Shown here: in pieces, positions 43,793-54,594 of the stretch
How the letters are laid out: each line of letters opens with the position of its first letter
How positions within the stretch are numbered: the stretch's first letter is position 1
Assembly (NCBI RefSeq): GCF_900091505.1
Contig: NZ_LT607409.1
Span: forward strand, 3,224,001-3,288,000
Direction: 5' to 3'
Length of the DNA: 64,000 bases
Origin: Micromonospora chokoriensis
GTDB taxonomy: Bacteria; Actinomycetota; Actinomycetes; Mycobacteriales; Micromonosporaceae
Notes under the pieces: generated by a model
The model's database searches: none
Told to the model about the DNA's origin: nothing
The model's input: the letters and a program-made list of their open reading frames with translations, nothing else
Translations under genes and position numbers: made by a program

Positions 43793-44368
43793 ATGAAAAG
43801 TCCCGACGTACGCCAGATCACCGACTCGCGGGCGCTGGCCGCCATGGCCCACCCGCTGCGCCGCCGCCTGATGGACGTGCTCAAGGTGCACGGCCCCTCG
43901 ACCGTCGGCCTGCTCGCCGAGCGCACCGACCAGGCGCCGGCGAACGTCAGCCACCACCTCAAGGTCCTCGCCGCCGCGGACCTGGTCACCGAGGCCCCCG
44001 AGCTGGCCCGGGACCGGCGCGAGCGGTGGTGGCGGCCGGTCAGCCGGGGCCTGCGCTGGTCCAACGCCGACTTCGACGCCGACCCGGCCGCCCGGGTGGT
44101 CGCCGACGCCGCCACCTCGCTCAACCTCGACCGGCACGTCGCCCTGGCGCGCGCATGGCACGCCACCGACGAGGCCAGCCAGGCCGCCTGGGAGGACGCG
44201 CCGTTCTCCACCGACCACTGGATGCATCTCACGCCGGGCGAACTCGCCGAGCTGAGCCGCGAGGTGATCGACCTCCTCGCCCGCTGGGCCAACCGGGACC
44301 TGCCCGACGACGACGCCGACCGCCAGCCGGTCTTCGTGTTCGTCCACGGTGTACCGGCCCGGCCGTGA
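43793..44368 (+). CDS. ArsR family winged-helix regulator
   Basis: The 191-residue protein has AMAHPLRRRLMDVLKVHGPSTVGLLAERTDQAPANVSHHLKVLAAADLVTEAP, a classical ArsR HTH, followed by an extra helical domain with RERWWRPVSRGLRW. It lacks the CxC metal-binding pair of ArsR/SmtB, so it probably senses an organic ligand. Its stop overlaps the MFS start (GTGA), giving a coupled regulator-transporter pair. Confidence 0.9.
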   Translation: MKSPDVRQITDSRALAAMAHPLRRRLMDVLKVHGPSTVGLLAERTDQAPANVSHHLKVLAAADLVTEAPELARDRRERWWRPVSRGLRWSNADFDADPAARVVADAATSLNLDRHVALARAWHATDEASQAAWEDAPFSTDHWMHLTPGELAELSREVIDLLARWANRDLPDDDADRQPVFVFVHGVPARP

Positions 44369-45645
44369 CCACCACCACCCGCAGTGGCCCGACGCCCGTC
44401 CGCGAGGCCGGCGGGTTGCTGCGGCACCGCGACTTCCGGCTGCTCTGGGCCGGTCAGACGATCAGCAGCGTCGGCAGCAACGTCACCACCGTCGCGCTGC
44501 CCCTGGTCGCCGTCGCCGTCCTCGACGCCGGCACCTTCCAGGTCGCGGTGCTCACCGCCGCCGCCTGGCTGCCGTGGCTGCTGATCGGTCTGCCGGCCGG
44601 CGCGTGGGTGGACCGGCTGCCCCGCCGGTCGGTGATGGTGGTGTGCGACCTGTTCTGCGCGGTGGCCTTCCTCAGTGTGCCGCTCGCCGCCGTGCTGGGC
44701 TGGCTCACCGTCACCCACCTGCTGGTGGTCGCCCTCAGCGCCGGTGCCGCCCGGGTCTTCTTCGAGACCGCAGACCAGGTCTACCTGCCGGTGCTGCTGC
44801 GACCCGAGCAACTAGCCGAGGGCAACGCGAAGCTCCAGGCGACGCAGACCGTGAGCCACGTCGTCGGGCCCGGCCTCGCCGGCCTGATCGCCCAGCTCAC
44901 CGGTGCCGTCGCCGCCCTGCTGCTGGACGCGCTCACGTTCCTCGCCTCGGCGGTGTTGCTCCTGCGGATCCGCACCCGGGAACCACGCATGCGTCGGCCG
45001 GACCGATCCCGGTCCCTGCGTCAGGACATCGCCGAGGGGCTGCGCTTCGTCGTCCGGGACCCGTACCTGCGAGTGCTGACGGCCTTCGGCGCGGCCAGCA
45101 ACCTCGGGCTGAGCGGCTACCAGGCCGTCCTGGTGGTCTTCCTCGTCCGCGAGCTGCGTCTCGAACCCGGCCTGGTCGGTGCGCTGGTCGGGGTGATGAG
45201 CGCCGGAGGGATCATCGGGGCGCTGGTGGCCACCACTGTCGGTCGGCGCTGGGGCACCGCCCGGGCCCTGCTGATCGGCGGGGTGCTCGCCGGCCCGCCG
45301 GCCCTGCTCATCCCCCTGGCCGCGCCGGGCGTCGGGTTGACCTGGCCGGCGCTCGGTGGCGTGCTGGTCGGCCTCGGCGTGGCCGTCGGCAACGTGGTCA
45401 AGGGCGCCTTCCGGCAGACCTACACGCCGCACCACATGCTGGGCCGGGTGACGGTGAGCATGCATCTGCTCAACTACGGCACGATCCCGGTGGCGGCCGT
45501 GCTGGCCGGTGTGATCGGCGCGCGCTACGGCGTCGGCACAGCAGTGTTCGTGATGACCGCCTGGCAGGCGTTCACCCCGATGATCCTGTTGATCGGGCCA
45601 ATCCGGAGGCGGCGGGACCTGCCCGCCGCCCCGGTGGCGTCTTGA
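44365..45645 (+). CDS. MFS transporter (efflux type)
   Basis: The protein has 426 residues from GTG 44365, overlapping the arsR stop. About twelve membrane helices are visible. LLRHRDFRLLWAGQTISSVGSNVTTVALPLVAV is the N-terminal signature of the MFS_3/enterobactin-exporter-like group, and GAWVDRLPRRSVMVV is the loop 2-3 motif (DRxxRR). It probably exports a drug or metabolite sensed by the ArsR protein. It ends at a terminator shared with the convergent cold-shock gene. Confidence 0.9.
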   Translation: MTTTTRSGPTPVREAGGLLRHRDFRLLWAGQTISSVGSNVTTVALPLVAVAVLDAGTFQVAVLTAAAWLPWLLIGLPAGAWVDRLPRRSVMVVCDLFCAVAFLSVPLAAVLGWLTVTHLLVVALSAGAARVFFETADQVYLPVLLRPEQLAEGNAKLQATQTVSHVVGPGLAGLIAQLTGAVAALLLDALTFLASAVLLLRIRTREPRMRRPDRSRSLRQDIAEGLRFVVRDPYLRVLTAFGAASNLGLSGYQAVLVVFLVRELRLEPGLVGALVGVMSAGGIIGALVATTVGRRWGTARALLIGGVLAGPPALLIPLAAPGVGLTWPALGGVLVGLGVAVGNVVKGAFRQTYTPHHMLGRVTVSMHLLNYGTIPVAAVLAGVIGARYGVGTAVFVMTAWQAFTPMILLIGPIRRRRDLPAAPVAS

Positions 45646-45654
45646 GTGCGCTGC

Positions 45655-45681
45655 GACGGCGGCCGGAGACCGGCCGCCGTC
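45655..45681. terminator. Bidirectional terminator between the MFS and csp genes
   Basis: A perfect 12-bp stem (GACGGCGGCCGG at 45655-45666, complement at 45670-45681) with a 3-nt loop lies between two convergent stop codons. Confidence 0.8.
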
Positions 45682-45693
45682 ACCGGCACGGAG

Positions 45694-45897
45694 CTACATC
45701 GGGCGGACGTTGTCCGCCTGCGGACCCTTCTGCCCCTGGGTCACCTCGAACTCGACCTTCTGGCCCTCGTTGAGCTCCCGGTAGCCGCTCGTCGCGATGG
45801 CGGAGTAGTGGACGAACACGTCCGGCCCTCCACCGTCCTGCTCGATGAAGCCGAAGCCCTTTTCCGAGTTGAACCACTTAACCGTGCCGGTTGCCAT
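45694..45897 (-). CDS. Cold-shock domain protein
   Basis: The 67-residue protein is a complete cold-shock domain: [20 protein letters not shown] with RNP1 (KGFGFI) and DVFVHYSAI (RNP2), ending [10 protein letters not shown]. It binds single-stranded RNA/DNA as a chaperone. ATG 45897 follows a GGGAGAG site. The divergent gap to the methyltransferase probably carries a long untranslated leader, which is usual for csp genes; no conserved leader motif is visible. Confidence 0.95.
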   Translation of the reverse strand: MATGTVKWFNSEKGFGFIEQDGGGPDVFVHYSAIATSGYRELNEGQKVEFEVTQGQKGPQADNVRPM

Positions 45898-46080
45898 GCA
45901 TCTCTCCCTGTTCAAAGCGGCTGACCCTCGGCCTCTGGCCGATGATCGCCCGTACCTGTTCGACAGTAACGGGCAAAACCCCGATCTGCTGGCCGAAGTG
46001 CCGTAGGTCTTCGAGTGAACTCTGCGCGGCGGCACGTGAAAGCCGCCCCGACCTCGCGCCGCTGGGGCATGCTTGCGCCG

Positions 46081-46764
46081 ATGACGGGTGCCGCAGCCGA
46101 CGCGCTGACCGAGCTGGAGCGCGAGATCGACGCTCCCGGCACCGGCCTGGACCGGCTCCGGCTGGTCCCCACCCCGTTCGTCCCCGAGGTGCGACTGCAC
46201 CTGGCCGAGGACGCGATCGTCTGGTGGGCCCGGATGGAAGCCACCGCCGGCCATGCGATGCCGGCACCGTACTGGGCGTCCGCCTGGGCCGGAGGCCAGG
46301 CACTGGCCCGCCACCTCCTGGACCACCCGGAGCTGGCCGCCGGTCGCCGGGTGCTCGACCTCGCCGCCGGGTCGGGACTGGTTGCCATCGCGGCCGCGCT
46401 GGCCGGCGCCACGCGGGTGATCGCCAACGACATCGACCCGTACGCCGTCGCCGCCGTCACCATCAACGCGCGGGCAAACCAGGTCGCTGTCGACGCGGTC
46501 GGGGACGACCTGCTCGACAGCGTCGACGCGGAGGCCGACCTGGTGGTCGCCGGGGACGTCTTCTACGACCGCGCGATGGCCGACCGGATGCTGCCGTTCC
46601 TGGAACGGATCGCCGCCGCGGGCGCCGACGTGCTGGTCGGTGACCCCGGCCGGGAGCACCTGCCGGTCGACCGACTGACGGTGCTCGCCGACTATCCGGT
46701 GCCGACCACCGAACCGTCGGTGGACTCGCCACTACGCCGGGTGCAGGTGCTGCGACCCGTCTGA
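46081..46764 (+). CDS. Class I methyltransferase, ETFB/METTL-like lysine methyltransferase type
   Basis: The protein has 227 residues from ATG 46081, which is seven bases after CATGCT; upstream in-frame ATGs (46015, 46069) are less likely. [52 protein letters not shown] is the motif I region of the methyltransferase-16/ETFB group, with [19 protein letters not shown] and [14 protein letters not shown] as post-I and motif II. It may methylate a protein lysine; the target is unknown. Confidence 0.8.
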   Translation: MTGAAADALTELEREIDAPGTGLDRLRLVPTPFVPEVRLHLAEDAIVWWARMEATAGHAMPAPYWASAWAGGQALARHLLDHPELAAGRRVLDLAAGSGLVAIAAALAGATRVIANDIDPYAVAAVTINARANQVAVDAVGDDLLDSVDAEADLVVAGDVFYDRAMADRMLPFLERIAAAGADVLVGDPGREHLPVDRLTVLADYPVPTTEPSVDSPLRRVQVLRPV

Positions 46765-46866
46765 GCGCCCCCGACGTCTCAGGGGCGACCCCGAGACCGA
46801 AGCCAGGGGTGGCTGGGGGCAACAACCGGATGTCCGAAGTGGTGCGGCGGCCATAGCGTACGAGGC

Positions 46867-47475
46867 ATGACGCAATCGCTGGCCCAGATCGGTGAACTGC
46901 CCGTTCTGCTGCTGATGGGCACGCTCGGGCTCGTCATGCTCTTCGACGCCGTACCCCTGCTGGGTGTCCTGGTCCCCGGTGATGTGGCGATCCTCGCCGC
47001 CGTCGGGATGGGCCGCCCGACCACCGGCCTGGCCACCTTCGCCGCCGTCCTGGTCGGCTGCCTGGCCGGCTGGTCGCTGAGTTTCCTGATCGGCCGCCGC
47101 TACGCCGAGCAGCTCCGACACAGCCGGATCGGCGGCTGGATCGGCGAGACGCGCTGGGTGGCGGCGGAAGGAATCCTGCGTCGCGGTGGCGGCCGGATGA
47201 TGATCGTCGCGCCGTTCCTGCCCGTGTTCAACGCGCTGCTGCCGCTGGCCGCGGGCGGGCTGCGGATGTCGTACCGCCGATTCCTCGGTTGCGCCACGCT
47301 CGGCGCGGCCGCCTGGGCCGGCCTCTACCTCGCGCTGGGCACCGCGGCGCGGTCCATCGCCGGGCTGCTGCCCGGTGAGCCCAGCCCGCTCGTGATCACG
47401 ATGGGGGTCGGGGTGGTGTTGGCTTCCGTCGTGTTGCTGGGGGCGCGGCGGCGGCTGTTCGCTGTTGCTTCTTGA
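46867..47475 (+). CDS. DedA family membrane protein
   Basis: The 202-residue protein has FDAVPLLGVLVPGDVAILAA, LIGRRYAEQL and the conserved FLPVFNALLPLAAGGLRMSYRRFLGCATLGAAAW, with about five membrane segments. It is a single-domain DedA, unlike the fusion at 35838. Family members flip undecaprenyl phosphate or other carriers. ATG 46867 is seven bases after TAGCGT (46854-46859). Confidence 0.87.
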   Translation: MTQSLAQIGELPVLLLMGTLGLVMLFDAVPLLGVLVPGDVAILAAVGMGRPTTGLATFAAVLVGCLAGWSLSFLIGRRYAEQLRHSRIGGWIGETRWVAAEGILRRGGGRMMIVAPFLPVFNALLPLAAGGLRMSYRRFLGCATLGAAAWAGLYLALGTAARSIAGLLPGEPSPLVITMGVGVVLASVVLLGARRRLFAVAS

Positions 47476-47496
47476 TCTTTGGGTGGTTGCGGTGGT

Positions 47497-47572
47497 GGGG
47501 CGGGGGCCCGCCGTGCCCGGCTCCGGGCGGTCAGGCTTGATCCCTGCGCCGGGCACGGCGGGCCCCCGCCCC
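47497..47572. repeat. REP-like palindrome, copy 2 (28-nt conserved core)
   Basis: A perfect 24-bp stem (47497-47520 with 47549-47572) surrounds a 28-nt core (47521-47548) identical to that at 14964-14991, while the arm sequence is different. It follows the DedA stop, in a convergent gap. The core contains CAGG/CCTG, which can form a small internal stem. Confidence 0.85.
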
Positions 47573-47660
47573 CTCGTGGTCGACCTGCGTCTGTTCGTGC
47601 CGCCCCGCCGGTGGGTTTTGATCTTTGGTGGTTCTCGGTCGTCGTGGGGTTCTCTGGTTG

Positions 47661-48314
47661 TTACCAGCCTCTGGCTTTCCACTGGGGGAGGGCGGGGCGT
47701 TCGGCGCCCAGGGTGCTGTCCTTGCCGTGACCCGGGTAGAACCAGGTGTCGTCGGGGAGGCGGTCGAACAGCTTGTGCTCGACGTCGTCGATCAGCGCGG
47801 CGAAGCGCTCCGGGTCCTTGTCGGTGTTACCAACGCCACCCGGGAAGAGACTGTCACCGGTGAAGAGGTGCGGGGTGCCGGCGGGGTCGCGGTAGAGCAG
47901 CGCGATCGAGCCCGGGGTGTGCCCCTTGATGTGGATGACCTCCAGCGCGCAGTCGCCCACCGGCACGGTGTCGCCATCGGACAGACGCTCCGCCTCGATC
48001 GGCAGCCCGGAAGCGTCGTCGGCGTGCACCAGCGCCCGGGCGCCGGTCGTGGCGACCACCTCCTCCAACGCCACCCAGTGGTCCATGTGCTGGTGGGTCG
48101 TCACCACAGCGGTGAGCCCGCCGTCGCCGACCAGCTCCAGCAGCCGGGGCGCCTCGTTGGCGGCGTCGATCAGCACCTGGTCACCGGTGCTCGTGCAGCG
48201 CAGCAGGTAGGCGTTGTTGTCCATCGGACCCACCGACAGCTTGCTGATGGTGAGCCCGTCCAGCTCGCGTACCGCCGGCGCTCCGCCGGGGGTCGCGTCT
48301 CCGCTGTATGTCAT
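47661..48314 (-). CDS. MBL-fold metallo-hydrolase (glyoxalase II-like)
   Basis: The 217-residue protein has VVTTHQHMDHW (H74-x-H76-x-D78-H79), IHIKGHTPGSIAL, LFTGDSLFPGGVGNTD and WFYPGHGKDS, the complete di-metal site of glyoxalase II-like hydrolases. It is the likely counterpart of M. tuberculosis Rv1637c, which also lies between uvrB and uvrA. It starts 7 nt after the stop of a mycothiol-type isomerase, so a shared thiol-conjugate pathway is possible. Confidence 0.9.
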   Translation of the reverse strand: MTYSGDATPGGAPAVRELDGLTISKLSVGPMDNNAYLLRCTSTGDQVLIDAANEAPRLLELVGDGGLTAVVTTHQHMDHWVALEEVVATTGARALVHADDASGLPIEAERLSDGDTVPVGDCALEVIHIKGHTPGSIALLYRDPAGTPHLFTGDSLFPGGVGNTDKDPERFAALIDDVEHKLFDRLPDDTWFYPGHGKDSTLGAERPALPQWKARGW

Positions 48315-48321
48315 GACGTTG

Positions 48322-49038
48322 TCAGATCCATTCCGGTGGAGTAGGCAGGGGACCGTCAGGGGTGACGGAGAGCGGGGCGCCGTCGGCGCGGCCGATCAGC
48401 CAGGCGGCGAGGTCGGGGGCGGGACCGGCGACGACCGGGGCGCCGTCCCGGTCACCGATGACCACCTCGTGCGCGCTGCCGTCGAGACGCAGCACCACCG
48501 ACGGCGGTGTCGGCCCCATGGCGTGGTGGCTGGCCGCCTCGCGCAGCAGCCGGTGGGTGAACGTGTCCGACCAGTCCGCGGCCCGGTAGTCGGCGGCCAG
48601 GTCGAGGTGGTGCACCTCGATCTCGCGGAGGCGGCCCCAGACGAGCAGCGCGGCCGGCCAGGGGCCCCTGCGCGCCTGCACCGTCGCCGCCCACGCCTCG
48701 GCGGGCATCGCCGCGACCGCCTCGGCGAACAGGTCCGCGCTGCGTCGCAGGTCGTCCACGTGCGCGGCGGGCGGGCGGCCCGAACCGGTCTCGATGTCCG
48801 ACGCGCGGACCTCCAGCGAGGCGTACATCGGCAGGTCCCGCCCGGTGCGGGCCGCGGTGAGCAGGTTCACGAAACCGTCCGCGTTGCGGGCCAGGTGCGC
48901 CAGCACGTGGCCGCGCGACCAGCCCGGCAGCAGCGACGCGGCGGCCAGGTCCGCGGTGTCGAAAGAAGCGGCGGTACGCAGAAGCCGGTCGGTGGCCGCG
49001 TCCACCTCGCCCATCAGCAACTTCGGATCCGTGGTCAC
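48322..49038 (-). CDS. Maleylpyruvate isomerase-like, mycothiol-dependent (MDMPI/DinB fold) protein
   Basis: The 238-residue protein has an N-terminal DinB-like four-helix bundle (LLPGWSRGHVLAHLARNADGF and later RLREIEVHHLDLAADY, supplying the His/Glu/His metal site) and a C-terminal SCP2-like MDMPI domain (VVLRLDGSAHEVVIGD to LAAWLIGRADG). These zinc enzymes use mycothiol, the actinobacterial glutathione replacement. GTG 49038 is six bases after TAGGGT on the minus strand. It is the first gene of a two-gene unit with the MBL hydrolase. Confidence 0.88.
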   Translation of the reverse strand: MTTDPKLLMGEVDAATDRLLRTAASFDTADLAAASLLPGWSRGHVLAHLARNADGFVNLLTAARTGRDLPMYASLEVRASDIETGSGRPPAAHVDDLRRSADLFAEAVAAMPAEAWAATVQARRGPWPAALLVWGRLREIEVHHLDLAADYRAADWSDTFTHRLLREAASHHAMGPTPPSVVLRLDGSAHEVVIGDRDGAPVVAGPAPDLAAWLIGRADGAPLSVTPDGPLPTPPEWI

Positions 49039-49158
49039 CCGTCGACCCTAGTGGTCCGCCGTCGCGGCGTCGCCGGGGAAATCGCTTTCGGCGCGTCGGC
49101 CGGGGACCTACCGTCAGCGGCAGACGCGGCACCGGGACATCGGACGGAGGTGGTGATC

Positions 49159-49209
49159 ATGCCGGACGTGGCACGCGTGTTCCGCCATCACCAGCTTCGA
49201 CACCGATGA
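49159..49209 (+). CDS. Candidate 16-residue leader peptide upstream of rsgA
   Basis: ATG 49159 follows a strong GGACGGAGGTGG site and encodes MPDVARVFRHHQLRHR, basic and His/Arg rich, stopping at 49209. The rsgA ribosome site (GAGGA, 49208-49212) overlaps the stop codon, so translation of the leader could couple to rsgA. It could be chance, since short open frames are common; the strong ribosome site is the main support. Confidence 0.35.
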   Translation: MPDVARVFRHHQLRHR

Positions 49210-49216
49210 GGATGCC

Positions 49217-50305
49217 ATGACCATCGATCTGACCGCCCTCGGCTGGGACGCCGAGCGGGCGGCGTACGCCGAGCGAGCCTCCTCCGCCGAGCGACGCCCC
49301 GAGCAGCACCCGGGTCGGGTGGCCCGGGTGGACCGGGGTGTCTGCACCGTACTCACCGCGACCGGCCCGGTCCGGGCCAGCCTGGGCGGGGCGGTGCTGA
49401 CCGCCGCCGCCCGGGATCCGTCCGCGCTGCCCTGCGCCGGAGACTGGGTGCTGCTCACCCACTGGCCGGACCGTCGCGTCACCGTCGAAGGCGTGCTGCC
49501 GCGCCGGAGCGCGCTGGTCCGGCGTACCGCCGGCAAGGACGCCAGCGGGCAGGTCCTGGCCGCCAACCTCGACGCCGCTGCCGTGGTGGAGCCGGTGCAC
49601 CCCGAGCCGGACGTGGGCCGGATCGAACGGCTGCTGTCCCTGGCCCACGAGTCCGGCGCGCGGCCGTTGGTCGTGCTGACCAAGGCCGACCTCGCGGCCG
49701 ACCCGGCCGCGCTGGCCCGCCAACTCGCCGCTGTCGCGCCCGGCGTGCCGGTGCTGCCGGTCAGCGCCGAGCGGGGCGACGGGCTGGACCCGCTGCGCGC
49801 CGAAGTCACCGCGGGCCGCACGCTCGGCCTGCTCGGGCCCTCCGGCGCGGGCAAGTCCAGCCTGGTCAACGCGCTCGCGGGCACCGTGACGATGCCGACG
49901 CAGGCGATCCGCCGGGTCGACGGCAAGGGGCGGCACACCACCACCTGGCGGGCCCTCGTACCGATCCCCGGCGGGGGTGCGGTGATCGACACACCCGGTG
50001 TCCGGGCGGTCGGCCTGCTCGACGGCGTGGCCGGGCTCGACCGGGCGTTCGCCGACATCGCCGGGCTGGCCGAGGGCTGCCGGTACGCCGACTGCGGGCA
50101 CGACGGCGAGCCCGCCTGCGCGGTCCGGGAGGCGCTGCACACCGGCGAACTCTCGACCCGGCGGTGGGAGAGCTGGCGGCGGCTGCAGGGGGAGGTGGCC
50201 CACGAGAGCCGACGGCGGGAGGCGCGGGTGGCGGCGGAGCGGCGCGGCGGCTGGCGGTCGGCCCGACGCCGTGCGGCCCGCCCGCCGACGCCCGGAGGCT
50301 ACTGA
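49217..50305 (+). CDS. rsgA: Small-ribosomal-subunit-dependent GTPase RsgA
   Basis: The 362-residue circularly permuted GTPase has an N-terminal OB fold, then G4 LTKAD before G1 GPSGAGKSSLVN and G3 DTPGVR, then the zinc-binding CRYADCGHDGEPAC and a basic C-terminal helix. It checks late 30S maturation and releases RbfA. The start is ATG 49217, and a possible leader peptide ends just upstream. Confidence 0.94.
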   Translation: MTIDLTALGWDAERAAYAERASSAERRPEQHPGRVARVDRGVCTVLTATGPVRASLGGAVLTAAARDPSALPCAGDWVLLTHWPDRRVTVEGVLPRRSALVRRTAGKDASGQVLAANLDAAAVVEPVHPEPDVGRIERLLSLAHESGARPLVVLTKADLAADPAALARQLAAVAPGVPVLPVSAERGDGLDPLRAEVTAGRTLGLLGPSGAGKSSLVNALAGTVTMPTQAIRRVDGKGRHTTTWRALVPIPGGGAVIDTPGVRAVGLLDGVAGLDRAFADIAGLAEGCRYADCGHDGEPACAVREALHTGELSTRRWESWRRLQGEVAHESRRREARVAAERRGGWRSARRRAARPPTPGGY

Positions 50306-50311
50306 CCGGGC

Positions 50312-50391
50312 TTGATCCACTCGGCTTCGCCGATATCGCGGTATCCCAGTGCCGGCGATACCCCGACTTCAGGCGAAACGGAGTGGATCAA
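50312..50391. repeat. Dispersed ~80-nt palindrome, copy A
   Basis: Perfect 11-bp outer arms (TTGATCCACTC at 50312-50322, complement at 50381-50391) enclose further symmetric blocks, CGATATCGCGGTATCC and GATACCCCGACTTCA. The reverse complement matches copy B (56980-57057) along its length. It starts 7 nt after the rsgA stop. Confidence 0.8.
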
Positions 50392-50584
50392 CCCGGTGCG
50401 CGCCCGGTCGGCCTCGGCGCGCCGCGGCCGACCGGGCTGAGCTGGGGGAATGCGCGGGCGAGGGAAAGTGTCGTACCTCAGGGCTAGAGTTGCCGAGGCG
50501 TGTTTTCCGCGCCCGTACGACCGCTCAAATCACCCAGAGCGGGACACATTCTTCGCTTCGTCTTCTCCCGGGAGTACACGTACT

Positions 50585-53530
<2,946 letters not shown>

Positions 53531-53549
53531 CCGTACGGCGCACGGTCGT

Positions 53550-53613
53550 CGGGCGGGTCGGGTCGGTTCCACGCGTGTCAACACGGCACGGGTGGGCTTG
53601 TCCGACCCGCCCG
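53550..53613 (+). terminator. Long-loop inverted repeat after uvrA
   Basis: CGGGCGGGTCGG (53550-53561) is perfectly complementary to 53602-53613, with a 40-nt loop that contains a smaller CGTGT/ACACG hairpin. It is placed to terminate uvrA. Confidence 0.5.
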
Positions 53614-53724
53614 TCCCATTTCCCGGGTCGGCAACATGCCCGGATGAACCATCCGGCACAGTTGCCCGTGTGGAGAAGTGTGGCCGGCTTCGGACCGGCG
53701 CAGCGGGCAAGAGAGAGGCGAGGC

Positions 53725-54207
53725 ATGAGTGACGATCAGGCGCTGACCGGTTCGGGTACCCAGACACGCCGTACCCTGCTCACCGGCGTCGGGGCGGTCG
53801 GCGCGGCCGTCGTCCTGGCGGCCTGCGGCAGCGACGACGGCAGCGGCAGCGACGCTCCCACCAGCGGAGGCCCGGCCGTCCCCAGCACCGGTGACGCCGG
53901 CGGCGGCGACCGGCAGGGCGCCCAGTCGCTGGCCACCACCGCCGACATCCCGGTCGGCGGCGGCAAGGTCCTCGCCACCGAGGGCGTGGTCATCACCCAG
54001 CCCACGGCCGGCCAGTTCAAGGGCTTCAGCCCAATCTGCACCCACCAGAACTGCCCGGTGTCGAACGTCGACGGCGGCACCATCAACTGCACCTGCCACG
54101 GCAGCAAGTTCTCCATCGAGGACGGCTCGGTGAAGGCCGGTCCGGCCACCAAGCCGCTGCCGCCCAAGAACATCAAGGTCACCGGGGACCAGATCTCGCT
54201 GGCCTGA
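53725..54207 (+). CDS. Rieske (2Fe-2S) lipoprotein with Tat-like signal
   Basis: The protein has 160 residues from ATG 53725, preceded by GAGAGGCGAGG. The signal carries a twin-arginine TRRTLLTGVG and lipobox LAAC, followed by a Ser/Gly/Asp linker. The Rieske domain has CTHQNCPV (CxH) and CTCHGSKFSIEDG (CxxH), the two cluster-binding loops, preceded by a short barrel. It is a small extracytoplasmic Rieske protein of the kind common in actinomycetes. The electron partner is unknown, as no oxidoreductase gene is adjacent. Confidence 0.9.
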   Translation: MSDDQALTGSGTQTRRTLLTGVGAVGAAVVLAACGSDDGSGSDAPTSGGPAVPSTGDAGGGDRQGAQSLATTADIPVGGGKVLATEGVVITQPTAGQFKGFSPICTHQNCPVSNVDGGTINCTCHGSKFSIEDGSVKAGPATKPLPPKNIKVTGDQISLA

Positions 54208-54249
54208 CCGGCGCGGTGGGGCCGTCACCGGCCTGCCGCGTGCCGGTCG

Positions 54250-54425
54250 GTGCGTGCCGCGTGTTCGGCCGGTGCCGTGTGCTGGGCCGGTTCGTGTGCC
54301 GCGGTGCTCGGCCGGTGCGTTGTTCGGCCGGTGCGTGTGCCGCGGTGTTCGGCCGGTGCGTGCGCCGTGTGCTCGGCCGGTGCGTTGTTCGGCCGGTGCG
54401 TGTGCCGTGGTGCTCGGCCGGGTCG
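54250..54425. repeat. Degenerate CGGCCGGTGCGT tandem repeat with a 65-bp higher-order unit
   Basis: The words TCGGCCGGTGCGT and GTGCCGCGGTG alternate many times. A 39-nt block starting GTGCTCGGCCGGTGCGTTG is identical at 54304-54342 and 54369-54407, a 65-bp period. It occupies much of the 387-nt gap between the Rieske gene and uvrC. The minus-strand frame through it is Arg/Pro/Thr low complexity and I do not call it a gene. Confidence 0.75.
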
Positions 54426-54472
54426 GCCGGGCCTGCCGCGTGATCGGCGGCGCTGGGCGGTGGCTGCCGCGT

Positions 54473-54548
54473 GATCGACTCGTGTTTCGGGACGTCGGGG
54501 TGTTCGTGACGGTTCGACACCCCGACGTTTCCGGACACGGAGTGGATC
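54473..54548. repeat. Degenerate member of the ~80-nt palindrome family, copy C
   Basis: Outer arms GATCGACTC and GAGTGGATC match with one mismatch, the same outer arms as copies A and B. The interior has a perfect 11-bp stem (ACGTCGGGGTG at 54492-54502, complement at 54518-54528). It lies just upstream of the uvrC promoter. Confidence 0.55.
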
Positions 54549-54581
54549 TAGAGCTTGCGCCGGGCTGTCGGTGCCGCGGAC

Positions 54582-54587
54582 TAGGCT
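54582..54587 (+). promoter_or_regulatory. uvrC -10 box of a leaderless promoter
   Basis: TAGGCT is followed by seven bases and GTG 54595; no ribosome site is present. Confidence 0.65.
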
Positions 54588-54594
54588 TGCTGAC

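Noticed and set aside
42653..43793. Prophage remnant around the M15-like gene
   Set aside because: No integrase, structural phage gene or att-like direct repeat is seen; neighbours are ordinary chromosomal genes.
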